Assembly (NCBI RefSeq): GCF_000147335.1
Contig: NC_014501.1
Coordinates: 2,726,300-2,790,299, forward strand
Reading direction: 5' to 3'
Source: Gloeothece verrucosa PCC 7822
GTDB taxonomy: Bacteria > Cyanobacteriota > Cyanobacteriia > Cyanobacteriales > Microcystaceae
DNA: 64,000 bases
Below the pieces are notes generated by a model, which was not told where the DNA came from, did not search any database, and saw only the letters and a list, made by a program, of their open reading frames with translations. Shown here in pieces: positions 26,852-36,382 of the stretch (position 1 is its first letter; every line of letters starts with the position of its first letter). Position numbers and translations under genes: made by a program.

Positions 26852-27427
26852 TTACCGACTCACTTCGGTAGGATTAGATTCAAGGGTGTAAATCTGATTG
26901 CTGAGTTGATAAACAATCTTAGCTTTGACTAGATGTTGTCCACTATATCCAGTTTTATTGGTCAATTGAATAGCTATTTCCGCATTTTCTAAAGGATTTA
27001 AATGTATTTCTTTTGACGGGTAACTAAAGTTTATGGGTTTTCCATCAGAGACATTCAGAATTTCTATACTTTTAATCAACAAAGTTGCTTTTTCTTCTTT
27101 GAGATTTTCCAGTTGCACAAAGACAGTCGCAAATCCGATATCTCGATTAGGGTCTTGTGGAACTCCTAAAGGAGGAAGTTCTTCCTCTCTAGAGATTAGC
27201 TTGACACTTTTTACCGCAATTTGACCTGAGTTAGACATTTGAGAAAGCCTCGTTTCAGAAAGAGGTTGACTTTTAGCTATCCATACAGAAAAACCAAAAC
27301 CTGAGACAATTAAGGCACAAAAAACTACTAGGGTTTGTTTTAGCATAAATCTAGTCAGAGGCAATAGGCAAATCCTTGCTTTAAGGCCGCTCTTTTGATC
27401 CTTGGTGGTTGCTAGATCAAAAGGCAT
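26852..27427 (-). CDS. Membrane-anchored or exported protein of unknown function
   Basis: A 191-residue protein with one hydrophobic segment at 28-50 (LKQTLVVFCALIVSGFGFSV) followed by a soluble, beta-rich part (GFATVFVQLENLKEEKATLL, LVKAKIVYQLSNQIYTLES) that looks like one immunoglobulin-like or CARDB-like sandwich. If translation starts at the internal ATG (27346) the hydrophobic part becomes a classical signal peptide; neither start has a clear Shine-Dalgarno. It precedes nothing on its strand that suggests a role. Family not recognised. Confidence 0.65.
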   Translation of the reverse strand: MPFDLATTKDQKSGLKARICLLPLTRFMLKQTLVVFCALIVSGFGFSVWIAKSQPLSETRLSQMSNSGQIAVKSVKLISREEELPPLGVPQDPNRDIGFATVFVQLENLKEEKATLLIKSIEILNVSDGKPINFSYPSKEIHLNPLENAEIAIQLTNKTGYSGQHLVKAKIVYQLSNQIYTLESNPTEVSR

Positions 27428-27568
27428 AATTGAAAAGAGAAATTGCCGAAAAAAGAAAGACTTTCCATCTTCTATATTTTATAAGATAAATCGAATAAGA
27501 AGAGAAAAGTCTTTTCAAATCAGCCATTATTAAGAAATATTAAGCCAGGAGACGGAAACCGTTCTGAA

Positions 27569-30500
27569 CTAGGTATTAGAGTATTGAATTCTAGCGTTCA
27601 GACTCAGCAGTTGCTCCCAAGTCACATCCGCATGATAATAACCCCAAGGATTGCGTAAGTGGAAGGTTTGATTGGTTGAATCGTAGGAGGTGATAGTATA
27701 AGCATGAGAGTTAACTACCCCATAATTGGCTCCAGAAACAAATCCAGCCGTGAGTATTTGATTGGAGTTAACGAGATTAATTAGTTGAGTCTTACTCATG
27801 CTGCTAACGGATTGAGAAGTGGTACTTAGTCCTGTAACTTGTTTGATGACAGCATCCATCCAGCCGCCTTCTATAGCACCATAGGAATTGGTGCTACTTG
27901 AACGGGTCCAACCTTCTTCAGCTAATTGAGCATAAGCTTTTTCTGCGAAGGCGACCCATAATTCATTAGCGGAATTAGTCGCACTACTGCCGGAATTAGC
28001 ATAGACTAAATTTCCACTAGAATTAGTGGGTAAATAATTATCTACCGTCACAAAATCGGCTACTCCATTGTTGTAAAAGCGAACGGTGAAAGTATTATCG
28101 CCATTGTCGGTGAACATATTTTGGATGTAGGAAGGCTTTTCTTGGGCGATCGAAGATAAAGTGGCTAAATAATAACAATCTCCCAAAGCGCCTTGCTTAA
28201 TATCATCGGCACTAACGCCATTTTGGAATAAAGAACCACTAGCAGCCTTGTAACTATAAGAAGAACTGGTTAAACTTGGGCGACTATTCCCTAAAAACCA
28301 CTTCCCAATTAAATTTTCCATTTGAGTATCACTGCTGCCAGCAGATAAGTTACCAAATCCAGCATTAACGTTGGCGACATTTCCATTGGCAATTTTATTG
28401 GAAAGATTAAGCACATAATCTTGTAGGGTAAAGCGGCTGGAATTGTTGAGTATTGTTCTTAAGTCAGTTAATTCATTAGCATCTATCACGCTTCCATCTT
28501 TGGTATTGCGGAAGATATTGATCATATCATTACGGCTCAAATTCCCGTCAGCCGCTAAAGAACGAGTTAATTCAATCACTCCAGCATCTTTGAGATTTTG
28601 GCTATACCAATCACTAGAAGAATTAGATACTGTAATGGCTTGTACAAAGATGTTATTAGTTTCGTCATTTTCGGTAACAGAACTATAGCCATCAGCTTGA
28701 GTGATCAGATAGTAAGTTCCTATTGCTAAACCACTACTAACAGACAAAGAGTAAGCCTTATTAGAAGAACTTCCAGCCGCCAAAGAAGCTACAGAGTCAT
28801 AGCCTAAAGCGGTATCGCTGCTATCTAAGGTTTGGTCTTTGGATAAATAGAAACGGGTATCACTGCCGGCGGCGGTCGCACTACCTTTGTTATTAATGGT
28901 ATAGCTGACACTAAAGGAGCCACCAAGAGAAATTGTACTCGGTGTGGTCAGACTACTAATGGTTAAATCCGGTTTGGCTGTGGCAACGCTGACCTGAGAC
29001 ACCAAGAGGTTATTGTTTTCATCACTTTCGGCCACATAATTGTAATAACCATCAGCTTGAGTGATCAGATAGTAAGTGCCGGCGGCGAGATTATTAGCAC
29101 TACTCAAATACAGAGAATAACCGATCTCAGAAGAAGAAGCCCCACTACTTAATGAATTGACGTAGTCATAACCTAAAGTAATATCAGCAGTATCTAAGGT
29201 TTGGTCTTTAGACAAATAGAAACGGGTATAGCTGCCGGCGGCGGTAGCATTACCTTTGTTGTTAATGGTATAGTTGACATTGAAATAACTATCAGGATTA
29301 ATGGTAGTGGATGCGCTCACACTACTGATAGTTAAATCCGGTTTAGCAGGTGCGGCAACGCTGACCTGAGACACCAAGAGGTTATTGTTTTCATCACTTT
29401 CGGCCACATAATTGTAATAACCATCAGCTTGAGTGATCAGATAGTAAGTGCCGGCGGCGAGATTATTAGCACTACTCAAATACAGAGAATAACCGATCTC
29501 AGAAGAAGAAGCCCCACTACTTAATGAATTGACGTAGTCATAACCTAAAGTAATATCAGCAGTATCTAAGGTTTGGTCTTTAGACAAATAGAAACGGGTA
29601 TAGCTGCCGGCGGCGGTAGCATTACCTTTGTTGTTAATGGTATAGTTGACATTGAAATAACTATCAGGATTAATGGTACTCGGTGCGCTCACACTACTGA
29701 TAGTTAAATCCGGTTTAGGAGATCCACTAACGCTGACCTGAGACACCAAGAGGTTATTGTTTTCATCACTTTCGGCCACATAATTGTAATAACCATCAGC
29801 TTGAGTGATCAGATAGTAAGTGCCGGCGGCGAGATTATTAGCACTACTCAAATACAGAGAATAACCGATCTCAGAAGAAGAAGCCCCACTACTTAATGAA
29901 TTGACGTAGTCATAACCTAAAGTAATATCAGCAGTATCTAAGGTTTGGTCTTTAGACAAATAGAAACGGGTATAGCTGCCGGCGGCGGTAGCATTACCTT
30001 TGTTGTTAATGGTATAGTTGACATTGAAATAACTATCAGGATTAATGGTAGTGGGTGCGCTCACACTACTGATAGTTAAATCCGGTTTAGCAGGTGCGGC
30101 AACGCTTACCTGAGACACCAAGAGGTTATTGTTTTCATCACTTTCGGCCACATAATTGTAATAACCATCAGCTTGAGTGATCAGATAGTAAGTGCCGGCA
30201 GCGAGATTATTAGCACTACTCAAATACAGAGAATAACCGATCTCAGAAGAAGAAGCCCCACTACTTAATGAATTGACGTAGTCATAACCTAAAGTAATAT
30301 CAGCAGTATCTAAGGTTTGGTCTTTAGACAAATAGAAACGGGTATAGCTGCCGGCGGCGGTAGCATTACCTTTGTTGTTAATGGTATAGTTGACATTGAA
30401 ATAACTATCAGGATTAATGGTAGTGGGTGCGCTCACACTACTGATAGTTAAATCCGGTTTAGCAAGTGCGGCAACGCTTACCTGAGACACCAAGAGGTTA

Positions 30501-32161
30501 TTGTTTTCATCACTTTCGGCCACATAATTGTAATAACCATCAGCTTGAGTGATCAGATAGTAAGTGCCGGCGGCGAGATTATTGCCACTACTTAAATACA
30601 GAGAATAACCGATCTCAGAAGAAGAAGCCCCACTACTTAATGAATTGACGTAGTCATAACCTAAAGTAATATCAGCAGTATCTAAGGTTTGGTCTTTAGA
30701 CAAATAGAAACGGGTATAGCTGCCGGCGGCGGTAGCATTACCTTTGTTGTTAATGGTATAGTTGACATTGAAATAACTATCAGGATTAATGGTAGTGGGT
30801 GCGCTCACACTACTGATAGTTAAATCCGGTTTAGCAGGTGCGGCAACGCTTACCTGAGACACCAAGAGGTTATTGTTTTCATCACTTTCGGCCACATAAT
30901 TGTAATAACCATCAGCTTGAGTGATCAGATAGTAAGTGCCGGCGGCGAGATTATTGCCACTACTTAAATACAGAGAATAACCGATCTCAGAAGAAGAAGC
31001 CCCACTACTTAATGAATTGACGTAGTCATAACCTAAAGTAATATCAGCAGTATCTAAGGTTTGGTCTTTAGACAAATAGAAACGGGTATAGCTGCCGGCG
31101 GCGGTAGCATTACCTTTGTTGTTAATGGTATAGTTGACATTGAAATAACTATCAGGATTAATGGTAGTGGGTGCGCTCACACTACTGATAGTTAAATCCG
31201 GTTTAGCAGGTGCGGCAACGCTGACCTGAGACACCAAGAGGTTATTGTTTTCATCACTTTCGGCCACATAATTGTAATAACCATCAGCTTGAGTGATCAG
31301 ATAGTAAGTGCCGGCGGCGAGATTATTAGCACTACTTAAATACAGAGAATAACCGATCTCAGAAGAAGAAGCCCCACTACTTAATGAATTGACGTAGCCA
31401 TAACCTAAAGTAATATCAGCAGTATCTAAGGTTTGGTCTTTAGACAAATAGAAACGAGTATAGCTGCCGGCGGCGGTAGCATTACCTTTGTTGTTAATGG
31501 TATAGTTGACATTGAAATAACTATCAGGATTAATGGTAGTGGGTGCGCTCACACTACTGATAGTTAAATCCGGTTTAGCAGGTGCGGCAACGCTGACCTG
31601 AGACACCAAGAGGTTATTGTTTTCATCACTTTCGGCCACATAATTGTAATAACCATCAGCTTGAGTGATCAGATAGTAAGTGCCGGCGGCGAGATTATTA
31701 GCACTACTCAAATACAGAGAATAACCGATCTCAGAAGAAGAAGCCCCACTACTTAATGAATTGACGTAGTCATAACCTAAAGTAATATCAGCACTATCTA
31801 AGGTTTGGTCTTTAGACAAATAGAAACGGGTATAGCTGCCGGCGGCGGTAGCATTACCTTTGTTGTTAATGGTATAGTTGACATTGAAATAACTATCAGG
31901 ATTAATAGTAGTGGGTGCGCTGACACTACTGATGACTAAATCGGCTGAAGGATACTCACTAGCTTGAGCGGCTAAAGCTTGTGATACGTTCTGTAGCTGT
32001 TGATTAATAGACTCAGCACTTAACTGGGAATTTGAAGCCAAACCTGATGTCGATGACGGAGTGCTTGAGATGATATCTCCTCCCCCAGAGGTTATAACAT
32101 TGGAAGATGAGAGATTACTCTGTTGATCAAAAGGCTGAAGCTGATTGTCTTGTAGGATCAT
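27569..32161 (-). CDS. Calpain-like cysteine protease with nine CARDB repeats
   Basis: A 1530-residue, probably extracellular or surface protein. After 75 Ser/Gln-rich residues come eight almost identical 124-residue CARDB domains (KPDLTISSVSAP ... INPDSYFNVNYTINNKG ... LAAGTYYLITQADG ... SDENNNLLVSQVSV) and a ninth divergent one. A linker of about 100 residues with DGNLSRNDMINIF and DANELTDLRTIL follows, weakly recalling EF-hand loops. The C-terminal 260 residues are a family C2 protease: Cys1329 in QGALGDCYYLATLSS, His1486 in NSHAYTI and Asn1504 in LRNPWG. The Cys-His spacing of 157 equals that of animal calpains. No signal peptide is visible, so type I or another non-Sec route would be needed. 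Confidence 0.92.
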   Translation of the reverse strand: MILQDNQLQPFDQQSNLSSSNVITSGGGDIISSTPSSTSGLASNSQLSAESINQQLQNVSQALAAQASEYPSADLVISSVSAPTTINPDSYFNVNYTINNKGNATAAGSYTRFYLSKDQTLDSADITLGYDYVNSLSSGASSSEIGYSLYLSSANNLAAGTYYLITQADGYYNYVAESDENNNLLVSQVSVAAPAKPDLTISSVSAPTTINPDSYFNVNYTINNKGNATAAGSYTRFYLSKDQTLDTADITLGYGYVNSLSSGASSSEIGYSLYLSSANNLAAGTYYLITQADGYYNYVAESDENNNLLVSQVSVAAPAKPDLTISSVSAPTTINPDSYFNVNYTINNKGNATAAGSYTRFYLSKDQTLDTADITLGYDYVNSLSSGASSSEIGYSLYLSSGNNLAAGTYYLITQADGYYNYVAESDENNNLLVSQVSVAAPAKPDLTISSVSAPTTINPDSYFNVNYTINNKGNATAAGSYTRFYLSKDQTLDTADITLGYDYVNSLSSGASSSEIGYSLYLSSGNNLAAGTYYLITQADGYYNYVAESDENNNLLVSQVSVAALAKPDLTISSVSAPTTINPDSYFNVNYTINNKGNATAAGSYTRFYLSKDQTLDTADITLGYDYVNSLSSGASSSEIGYSLYLSSANNLAAGTYYLITQADGYYNYVAESDENNNLLVSQVSVAAPAKPDLTISSVSAPTTINPDSYFNVNYTINNKGNATAAGSYTRFYLSKDQTLDTADITLGYDYVNSLSSGASSSEIGYSLYLSSANNLAAGTYYLITQADGYYNYVAESDENNNLLVSQVSVSGSPKPDLTISSVSAPSTINPDSYFNVNYTINNKGNATAAGSYTRFYLSKDQTLDTADITLGYDYVNSLSSGASSSEIGYSLYLSSANNLAAGTYYLITQADGYYNYVAESDENNNLLVSQVSVAAPAKPDLTISSVSASTTINPDSYFNVNYTINNKGNATAAGSYTRFYLSKDQTLDTADITLGYDYVNSLSSGASSSEIGYSLYLSSANNLAAGTYYLITQADGYYNYVAESDENNNLLVSQVSVATAKPDLTISSLTTPSTISLGGSFSVSYTINNKGSATAAGSDTRFYLSKDQTLDSSDTALGYDSVASLAAGSSSNKAYSLSVSSGLAIGTYYLITQADGYSSVTENDETNNIFVQAITVSNSSSDWYSQNLKDAGVIELTRSLAADGNLSRNDMINIFRNTKDGSVIDANELTDLRTILNNSSRFTLQDYVLNLSNKIANGNVANVNAGFGNLSAGSSDTQMENLIGKWFLGNSRPSLTSSSYSYKAASGSLFQNGVSADDIKQGALGDCYYLATLSSIAQEKPSYIQNMFTDNGDNTFTVRFYNNGVADFVTVDNYLPTNSSGNLVYANSGSSATNSANELWVAFAEKAYAQLAEEGWTRSSSTNSYGAIEGGWMDAVIKQVTGLSTTSQSVSSMSKTQLINLVNSNQILTAGFVSGANYGVVNSHAYTITSYDSTNQTFHLRNPWGYYHADVTWEQLLSLNARIQYSNT
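28972..31947. repeat. Eight tandem 372-bp repeats encoding CARDB domains
   Basis: Units repeat exactly every 372 bp (124 codons), for example the CCGGTTTAG junction at 29340, 29712, 30084 and so on. Neighbouring units differ at only a few bases, such as GCACTACTC/GCCACTACTT (SSANN/SSGNN) and the linker APA, ALA or SGSP. Such low divergence at synonymous sites means recent duplication or gene conversion. A ninth, clearly divergent unit lies at about 28640-28971. Confidence 0.95.
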
Positions 32162-32730
32162 TGGTTCAATACTCCTATAAAGAAAAAACTAAAAATGCTT
32201 GTTATGATATTCAGCTAATAGAGTTTCAATATTCATCAAAAATCTGTTTTTAGGTTATAAAATTTGTGGGATAAATGTCATCGAAGAAATTCCTGGATTA
32301 TTTAATGAAAATTAGATAAATTTAGGTGATTTCCTTGAAAAACTTGAGGCTAAAAAAAATTGTCAAAAAAACAATCAATTTAGTTTTATTTTTTCTTCTA
32401 TTTTTCATAAATTATACTTAAATAAAAACTCTTAAATAAAAAAATTACTTAAATATATCTACCCGGTAATTCATATAATCTCTTTAGAAGTTGTCAAAAA
32501 GTTATTTCTTTGTAAAGACGTTGCCTGTAACATCTTTATACCAGATGTAATTAGTAATGCACGTTAGCTTAAGTTCTATTCGTCTGAACCAACTACTGCT
32601 TACGTTTTGCCTCTGTGCAATTCCCCTAGAATCAAACTAGCTTGCCTAAGTAGCCGGACATAAATAAAGTAATAAAACTATCGGATGGATTATCATAAAC
32701 AATGGCAGAAGCTAAATCAATTGATCCCTA
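32162..32730. other. Divergent spacer between the calpain and GGT genes
   Basis: About 570 bp, very AT-rich, carrying the promoters of two divergent genes. An inverted repeat ACATCT...AGATGT lies at 32530-32548 and could be an operator. The right end contains the nine-codon leader described separately. No other gene is visible. Confidence 0.45.
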
Positions 32731-32731
32731 A
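32702..32731 (+). other. Nine-codon leader ORF overlapping the GGT start codon
   Basis: ATG GCA GAA ... CCC TAA encodes MAEAKSIDP; its stop shares a base with the ATG of the next gene (TAATG), the arrangement used for translational coupling. The DNA core recurs at 26696-26716. The gene itself has no other clear Shine-Dalgarno, which would fit re-initiation. Confidence 0.4.
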
Positions 32732-34323
32732 TGAACTTTGATCTCAACTATTATCCTTATCCTTCCCAACGTCGTCTGATTCTCGGTAAACGTTGCGCTG
32801 TCGCTACCAGTCAACATTTAGCCACCCTTGCTGGCATGGAAATGTTTAGCAAAGGAGGAAATGCTATCGATGCCGCCATAGCTAGTGCCATTGCCTTGAC
32901 TGTCGTGGAACCTACATCTAATGCGCTCGGATCTGACGCTTTTGCTATGGTTTGGGATGGGAAATTACATGGACTGAATGCTTCAGGGAAAAGTCCTAAA
33001 AACCTGCCGCTAGATGCTTTTGCAGAACTAGATATGATGCCAACATTAGGATGGTTAAGCGTAACCGTTCCGGGTGCGGTGTCAGCATGGTCTAGTTTAT
33101 CGAAAAGATGGGGAAAGCTACCCTTTGAAGAATTATTTATCCCGGCGATTCGTTATGCAGAAGAAGGGTTTCCCGTCTCCTCCATCACCGCACAAGCTTG
33201 GAAACGTAGCGAAAGTATTTATTTACCCTTGATCAGTCCAGAATTTGAATCCTTTAAACGAGTATTTTTTCCCCATAACCGCGCCCCCGAAACCGGAGAA
33301 ATCTGGGCCAATCCGGATCAGGGAAAAACTTTAAGAGAAATAGCCGCCACTGAAGGAGAAAGTTTTTATCGAGGAAAACTGGCCGCTGAGATCACCTCTT
33401 TTGCCGAGGCAACGGGTGGTTATTTAAGTCGAGAAGATCTCGCATCCCATCAACCCATCTGGATAGATCCTATCTCTACTGAATATCGTCACTTGCAAGT
33501 TTGGGAACTACCCCCTAATGGTCAAGGAATTGCTGCCTTAATCGCTTTAGATATTTTAGAAGGGTTTGAGATGAAAAAATATACCCGAGATTCGGTTGAA
33601 AGTTTCCATCGGCAAATCGAAGCGATGAAGTTATCTTTTGCTGATGTCTATCGTCATGTGGCCGATCCAGAACACATGAAATTAACAGTCCATCAGCTTT
33701 TAGATAAAACCTATGCTAGAGAACGTCGACAATTAATTACTGAGCGTGCTATTCCCCTTGCTGCCTCGGGTTTACCTAAAGGAGGTACAGTATATTTATG
33801 TGCGGCTGATCAAGATTTAATGGTGTCGTTTATTCAATCGAATTATGAAGGGTTTGGCAGTGGGCTTGTTATTCCAGGGACAGGAATTGCTTTACACAAC
33901 CGCGCCGCCGGCTTTACTCTAGAACCTGAACATCCTAACCGGATAACGGCTTTTAAACGTCCTTTTCACACCATTATTCCTGCCTTTTTGACCCAAGAGG
34001 GAGAACCTTTAGGCCCTTTTGGGGTAATGGGGGCACCGATGCAACCTCAAGGACACCTGCAAATGGTCGTTAATCTCACTGATTATCAAATGAATCCTCA
34101 AACAGCATTAGATGCCCCTAGATGGCGATTTTTAGAAGGGAATAACGTACTTTTAGAGAGGGGTGTACCCCCTGAAGTAGTAGCCGAATTGGCTCAACGG
34201 GGTCATCAGGTAGAAATTGCGCCAGAATTTATGTTTGGTAAAGGTCAAATGATTTTACGTCACCAAGGGATATTAGTAGCGGCTAGTGAACCTCGCGCTG
34301 ATGGGTTGGCTTTAGCGATGTAA
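32731..34323 (+). CDS. ggt: Gamma-glutamyltransferase family protein
   Basis: A 530-residue Ntn-hydrolase precursor of the gamma-glutamyltranspeptidase family, which cleaves gamma-glutamyl bonds (glutathione and relatives). Signatures: GGNAIDAAIASAIALTVVEP (42-61), VTVPGAVSAW and the autoprocessing site PKGGTVYLCAADQD with nucleophile Thr353, then GSGLVIPGTGIALHNRAAGF. There is no signal peptide, so this is the cytosolic YwrD-like type rather than the periplasmic enzyme. The lid loop is short. The start ATG overlaps a mini-ORF stop. rimI follows after 65 bp and may be co-transcribed. Confidence 0.92.
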   Translation: MNFDLNYYPYPSQRRLILGKRCAVATSQHLATLAGMEMFSKGGNAIDAAIASAIALTVVEPTSNALGSDAFAMVWDGKLHGLNASGKSPKNLPLDAFAELDMMPTLGWLSVTVPGAVSAWSSLSKRWGKLPFEELFIPAIRYAEEGFPVSSITAQAWKRSESIYLPLISPEFESFKRVFFPHNRAPETGEIWANPDQGKTLREIAATEGESFYRGKLAAEITSFAEATGGYLSREDLASHQPIWIDPISTEYRHLQVWELPPNGQGIAALIALDILEGFEMKKYTRDSVESFHRQIEAMKLSFADVYRHVADPEHMKLTVHQLLDKTYARERRQLITERAIPLAASGLPKGGTVYLCAADQDLMVSFIQSNYEGFGSGLVIPGTGIALHNRAAGFTLEPEHPNRITAFKRPFHTIIPAFLTQEGEPLGPFGVMGAPMQPQGHLQMVVNLTDYQMNPQTALDAPRWRFLEGNNVLLERGVPPEVVAELAQRGHQVEIAPEFMFGKGQMILRHQGILVAASEPRADGLALAM

Positions 34324-34388
34324 CTGAAAAAAACTTGACAGAAGCGGCTTATTTATAGTATTTTTGTTCTATAAACAATCGTAAAGCT

Positions 34389-34979
34389 ATGTCATTCGTC
34401 AAACTCAAGTTACAATCAGCAATAGCCACTCAACTGCCACAAGTTGTTGAACTCGATCAACTCACTTTGGGGGGACTGTGGACATTAGAAGGCTATCGGC
34501 GAGAACTAGAAAGCCCTAACAGTGAGTTATTAGTGCTATCTGTTGTAGATCCTAGCACAACAGACCCAGAACAAATTATTGGCTGTGGGTGTTTTTGGGC
34601 TATTTTAGAAGAAGCTCACATCACGCTATTAGCGATTCATCCTGAGTACCAAGGACGAGGACTAGGCAAATTATTACTTTACGCCTTACTAAAAAATGCG
34701 GTGAAACGTAAATTGGAACGAGCAACTTTAGAAGTGAGAGAAGCTAATCAGGTGGCTTTATCTGTTTATAAAAAGTTTGGCTTTAAAACGGCAGGACGAC
34801 GCAAAGGTTATTATCAACAAACGGGAGAAGATGCTTTAGTGTTGTGGCGAGGTGATTTACATTATCCGAGTTTTAAACAAGAGTTAGAAAGTTGGCAACA
34901 GCAAATCGAAAATCAATTGTTAGAACAAGGTTTAAGTTTAACGGTAGTAGAAGAATCTTTAATTGGACAAATCAGCTAG
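34389..34979 (+). CDS. rimI: Ribosomal protein S18-alanine N-acetyltransferase
   Basis: A 196-residue GNAT acetyltransferase. The acetyl-CoA loop is seen in HPEYQGRGLGKLLLYAL at about 92-108 (Q/RxxGxG/A), and ATLEVREANQVALSVYKKFG matches the RimI-specific segment that modifies the N-terminal alanine of S18. The protein is about 40 residues longer than E. coli RimI, with a C-terminal helical tail. It follows ggt on the same strand. Confidence 0.87.
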   Translation: MSFVKLKLQSAIATQLPQVVELDQLTLGGLWTLEGYRRELESPNSELLVLSVVDPSTTDPEQIIGCGCFWAILEEAHITLLAIHPEYQGRGLGKLLLYALLKNAVKRKLERATLEVREANQVALSVYKKFGFKTAGRRKGYYQQTGEDALVLWRGDLHYPSFKQELESWQQQIENQLLEQGLSLTVVEESLIGQIS

Positions 34980-35007
34980 AATTTATATGATAAATTTATT
35001 TATAGTT

Positions 35008-35373
35008 CTAACTTCCTAGAGTTAATAAATTTGCTGGTTTATCAACAACTAAGCGCCATCTTTCCAACCAAGGTAAACCTATTAAAATCTCAGAAATATC
35101 TTCTCCGACTAAGACGGGTATATTTAATGGTTCTCCCTCAAAGCTAATGCTACCTCTGTAAAGATTAAAATTCGCCGTACCTCGTGCGGTTTTCATCTCT
35201 CTTTCCCCTTCAAATGACCAATTTAAGCTTTCCGCATCTTGAATATTCATCGCTAACCAATCTGTAAAACCAGTATCTAGCAACGCATCAACAGTAATAA
35301 TTGAACCATCAGCAGCGATCAAATCAATTTCAAAAAATAGTTCACCCTCACTACCAAAGTAACCATTAATCAT
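35008..35373 (-). CDS. Retropepsin-like aspartic protease (clan AA)
   Basis: A 121-residue single-lobe aspartic protease. The catalytic motif is ALLDTGFTDWLAM (DTG at about residues 33-35), preceded by beta-rich ADGSIITV and followed by the second conserved part EILIGLPWLERW (hydrophobic-hydrophobic-Gly). One lobe must dimerise to give an active site. Cyanobacteria often carry such small proteins paired with a short upstream gene, as here; the start overlaps the stop of that gene by 4 bp. Substrate and role are unknown to me. Confidence 0.83.
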   Translation of the reverse strand: MINGYFGSEGELFFEIDLIAADGSIITVDALLDTGFTDWLAMNIQDAESLNWSFEGEREMKTARGTANFNLYRGSISFEGEPLNIPVLVGEDISEILIGLPWLERWRLVVDKPANLLTLGS

Positions 35374-35690
35374 ATTCTGCCACAGGTTCCTGTTTCATTA
35401 AGCCGCATTGCCATAATTTTTGCATGAGGATGCTTTTGACGAATTTTCTGAAAGCATATCTCTTCCTCTGGATCAATCACATAATCTCCGCTATCTGGTT
35501 CTATGTAAATAAACCAGTCTTTATGCTGATCTACTAATTGGGGGTAGACTTGCTGAAAAATCAGTCGACAGCGATCAGCAAAATTTTTACTTTCAATATT
35601 ACGTCTGTCTATTTCTTCTTGTGATAAAGAAGAATGTTCAGGATGAATTCTACTTCCATGAGGTATTTTTCGGCGGTTTGTGTTGAGCAT
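35370..35690 (-). CDS. Small protein paired with the aspartic protease
   Basis: A 106-residue protein with a basic start (NTNRRKIPHGSRIHPEHSSL), a helical middle and the segment DWFIYIEPDSGDYVIDPEEE followed by a C-terminal beta/helix part. I do not know the family. Its 4-bp overlap with the protease gene means the two are made together, and the pairing recurs in cyanobacteria from memory. It could be a regulator, substrate or inhibitor of the protease; a toxin-antitoxin-like pair is possible but unproven. Confidence 0.68.
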   Translation of the reverse strand: MLNTNRRKIPHGSRIHPEHSSLSQEEIDRRNIESKNFADRCRLIFQQVYPQLVDQHKDWFIYIEPDSGDYVIDPEEEICFQKIRQKHPHAKIMAMRLNETGTCGRI

Positions 35691-35718
35691 ATTTAAAGTT
35701 TTAAATTGAGTTTAATAG

Positions 35719-36357
35719 TTATTCCCAGGCTAAAGGTTGAGAGTTCTCATCGGGACTCCAGCTTAATATTCCTTCTTCTCCAGGGAAAGCGGCTTTTTCA
35801 TTATCTAACCATTTAAAATGAATTTCAATTTTTCTATTCAATTTTTTAGCCATTTCTAGTGATCCTAACCAAGCCTTATTTGCTTCTACTCTTTGTATAG
35901 AAAATGGAAAATCTTCATCTCCCCACTTTTTATCATAGACAAATCCGTTATTTGTAAATATACCCGGCTTAATCTGAAAAGCAGTTAGTTTCTTAAGAGC
36001 CTCAAATGAATTGAATTCTTCTCTTGCAATCCGATTAATTATGGCTACAATTTGATGCCAATTTTCAATTTCATGTTCATCATAATAGTCTTCGGCTTTG
36101 TCCCAGTCTATAATAATCTTTTTAGGTTTTGTATATCTTAAATCAGGAGGATAATCAGGATTAATTTTTTTAATTATTGAATTTTCTTGAGTTAAATTAA
36201 TTTCTTTATTCCGCCGATTATTTTTTTTAAATTCTTCATAATAATCTAATAATTTTTCTATAACTGTTGCGGGAGTATCAACTAATGGTTCTGCATGGCT
36301 TTGTAGACGAGTAAAAATTGATTCAGATATTCTGATCACTCTGCTTTCTTTGCTCAT
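35719..36357 (-). CDS. Protein with an N-terminal ribbon-helix-helix-like region
   Basis: A 212-residue protein. Residues 4-42 (SRVIRISESIFTRLQSHAEP, TPATVIEKLLDYYEEF) resemble the ribbon-helix-helix of SeqA and CopG. A charged linker follows, and the C-terminal 100 residues hold KPGIFTNNGFVYDKKWGDED and LGSLEMAKKLNRKIEIHFKW, which I cannot assign. A DNA-binding head on a larger body suggests a regulator or a fused antitoxin. It lies 28 bp upstream of the aspartic-protease pair on the same strand and may head that operon. An operator-like array sits just before its start. Confidence 0.65.
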   Translation of the reverse strand: MSKESRVIRISESIFTRLQSHAEPLVDTPATVIEKLLDYYEEFKKNNRRNKEINLTQENSIIKKINPDYPPDLRYTKPKKIIIDWDKAEDYYDEHEIENWHQIVAIINRIAREEFNSFEALKKLTAFQIKPGIFTNNGFVYDKKWGDEDFPFSIQRVEANKAWLGSLEMAKKLNRKIEIHFKWLDNEKAAFPGEEGILSWSPDENSQPLAWE

Positions 36358-36382
36358 TTGCTTATTAATTGCTTATTTTACT

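Noticed and set aside
28443..28688. Plus-strand frame inside the large calpain gene
   Set aside because: It is a shadow of the minus-strand coding sequence.
28972..31947. Repeat array as a CRISPR or satellite
   Set aside because: The 372-bp period is a whole number of codons and the array is translated; there are no spacers.
27569..32161. Possible RTX toxin
   Set aside because: No GGxGxDxxx nonapeptides are present; the repeats are CARDB domains.
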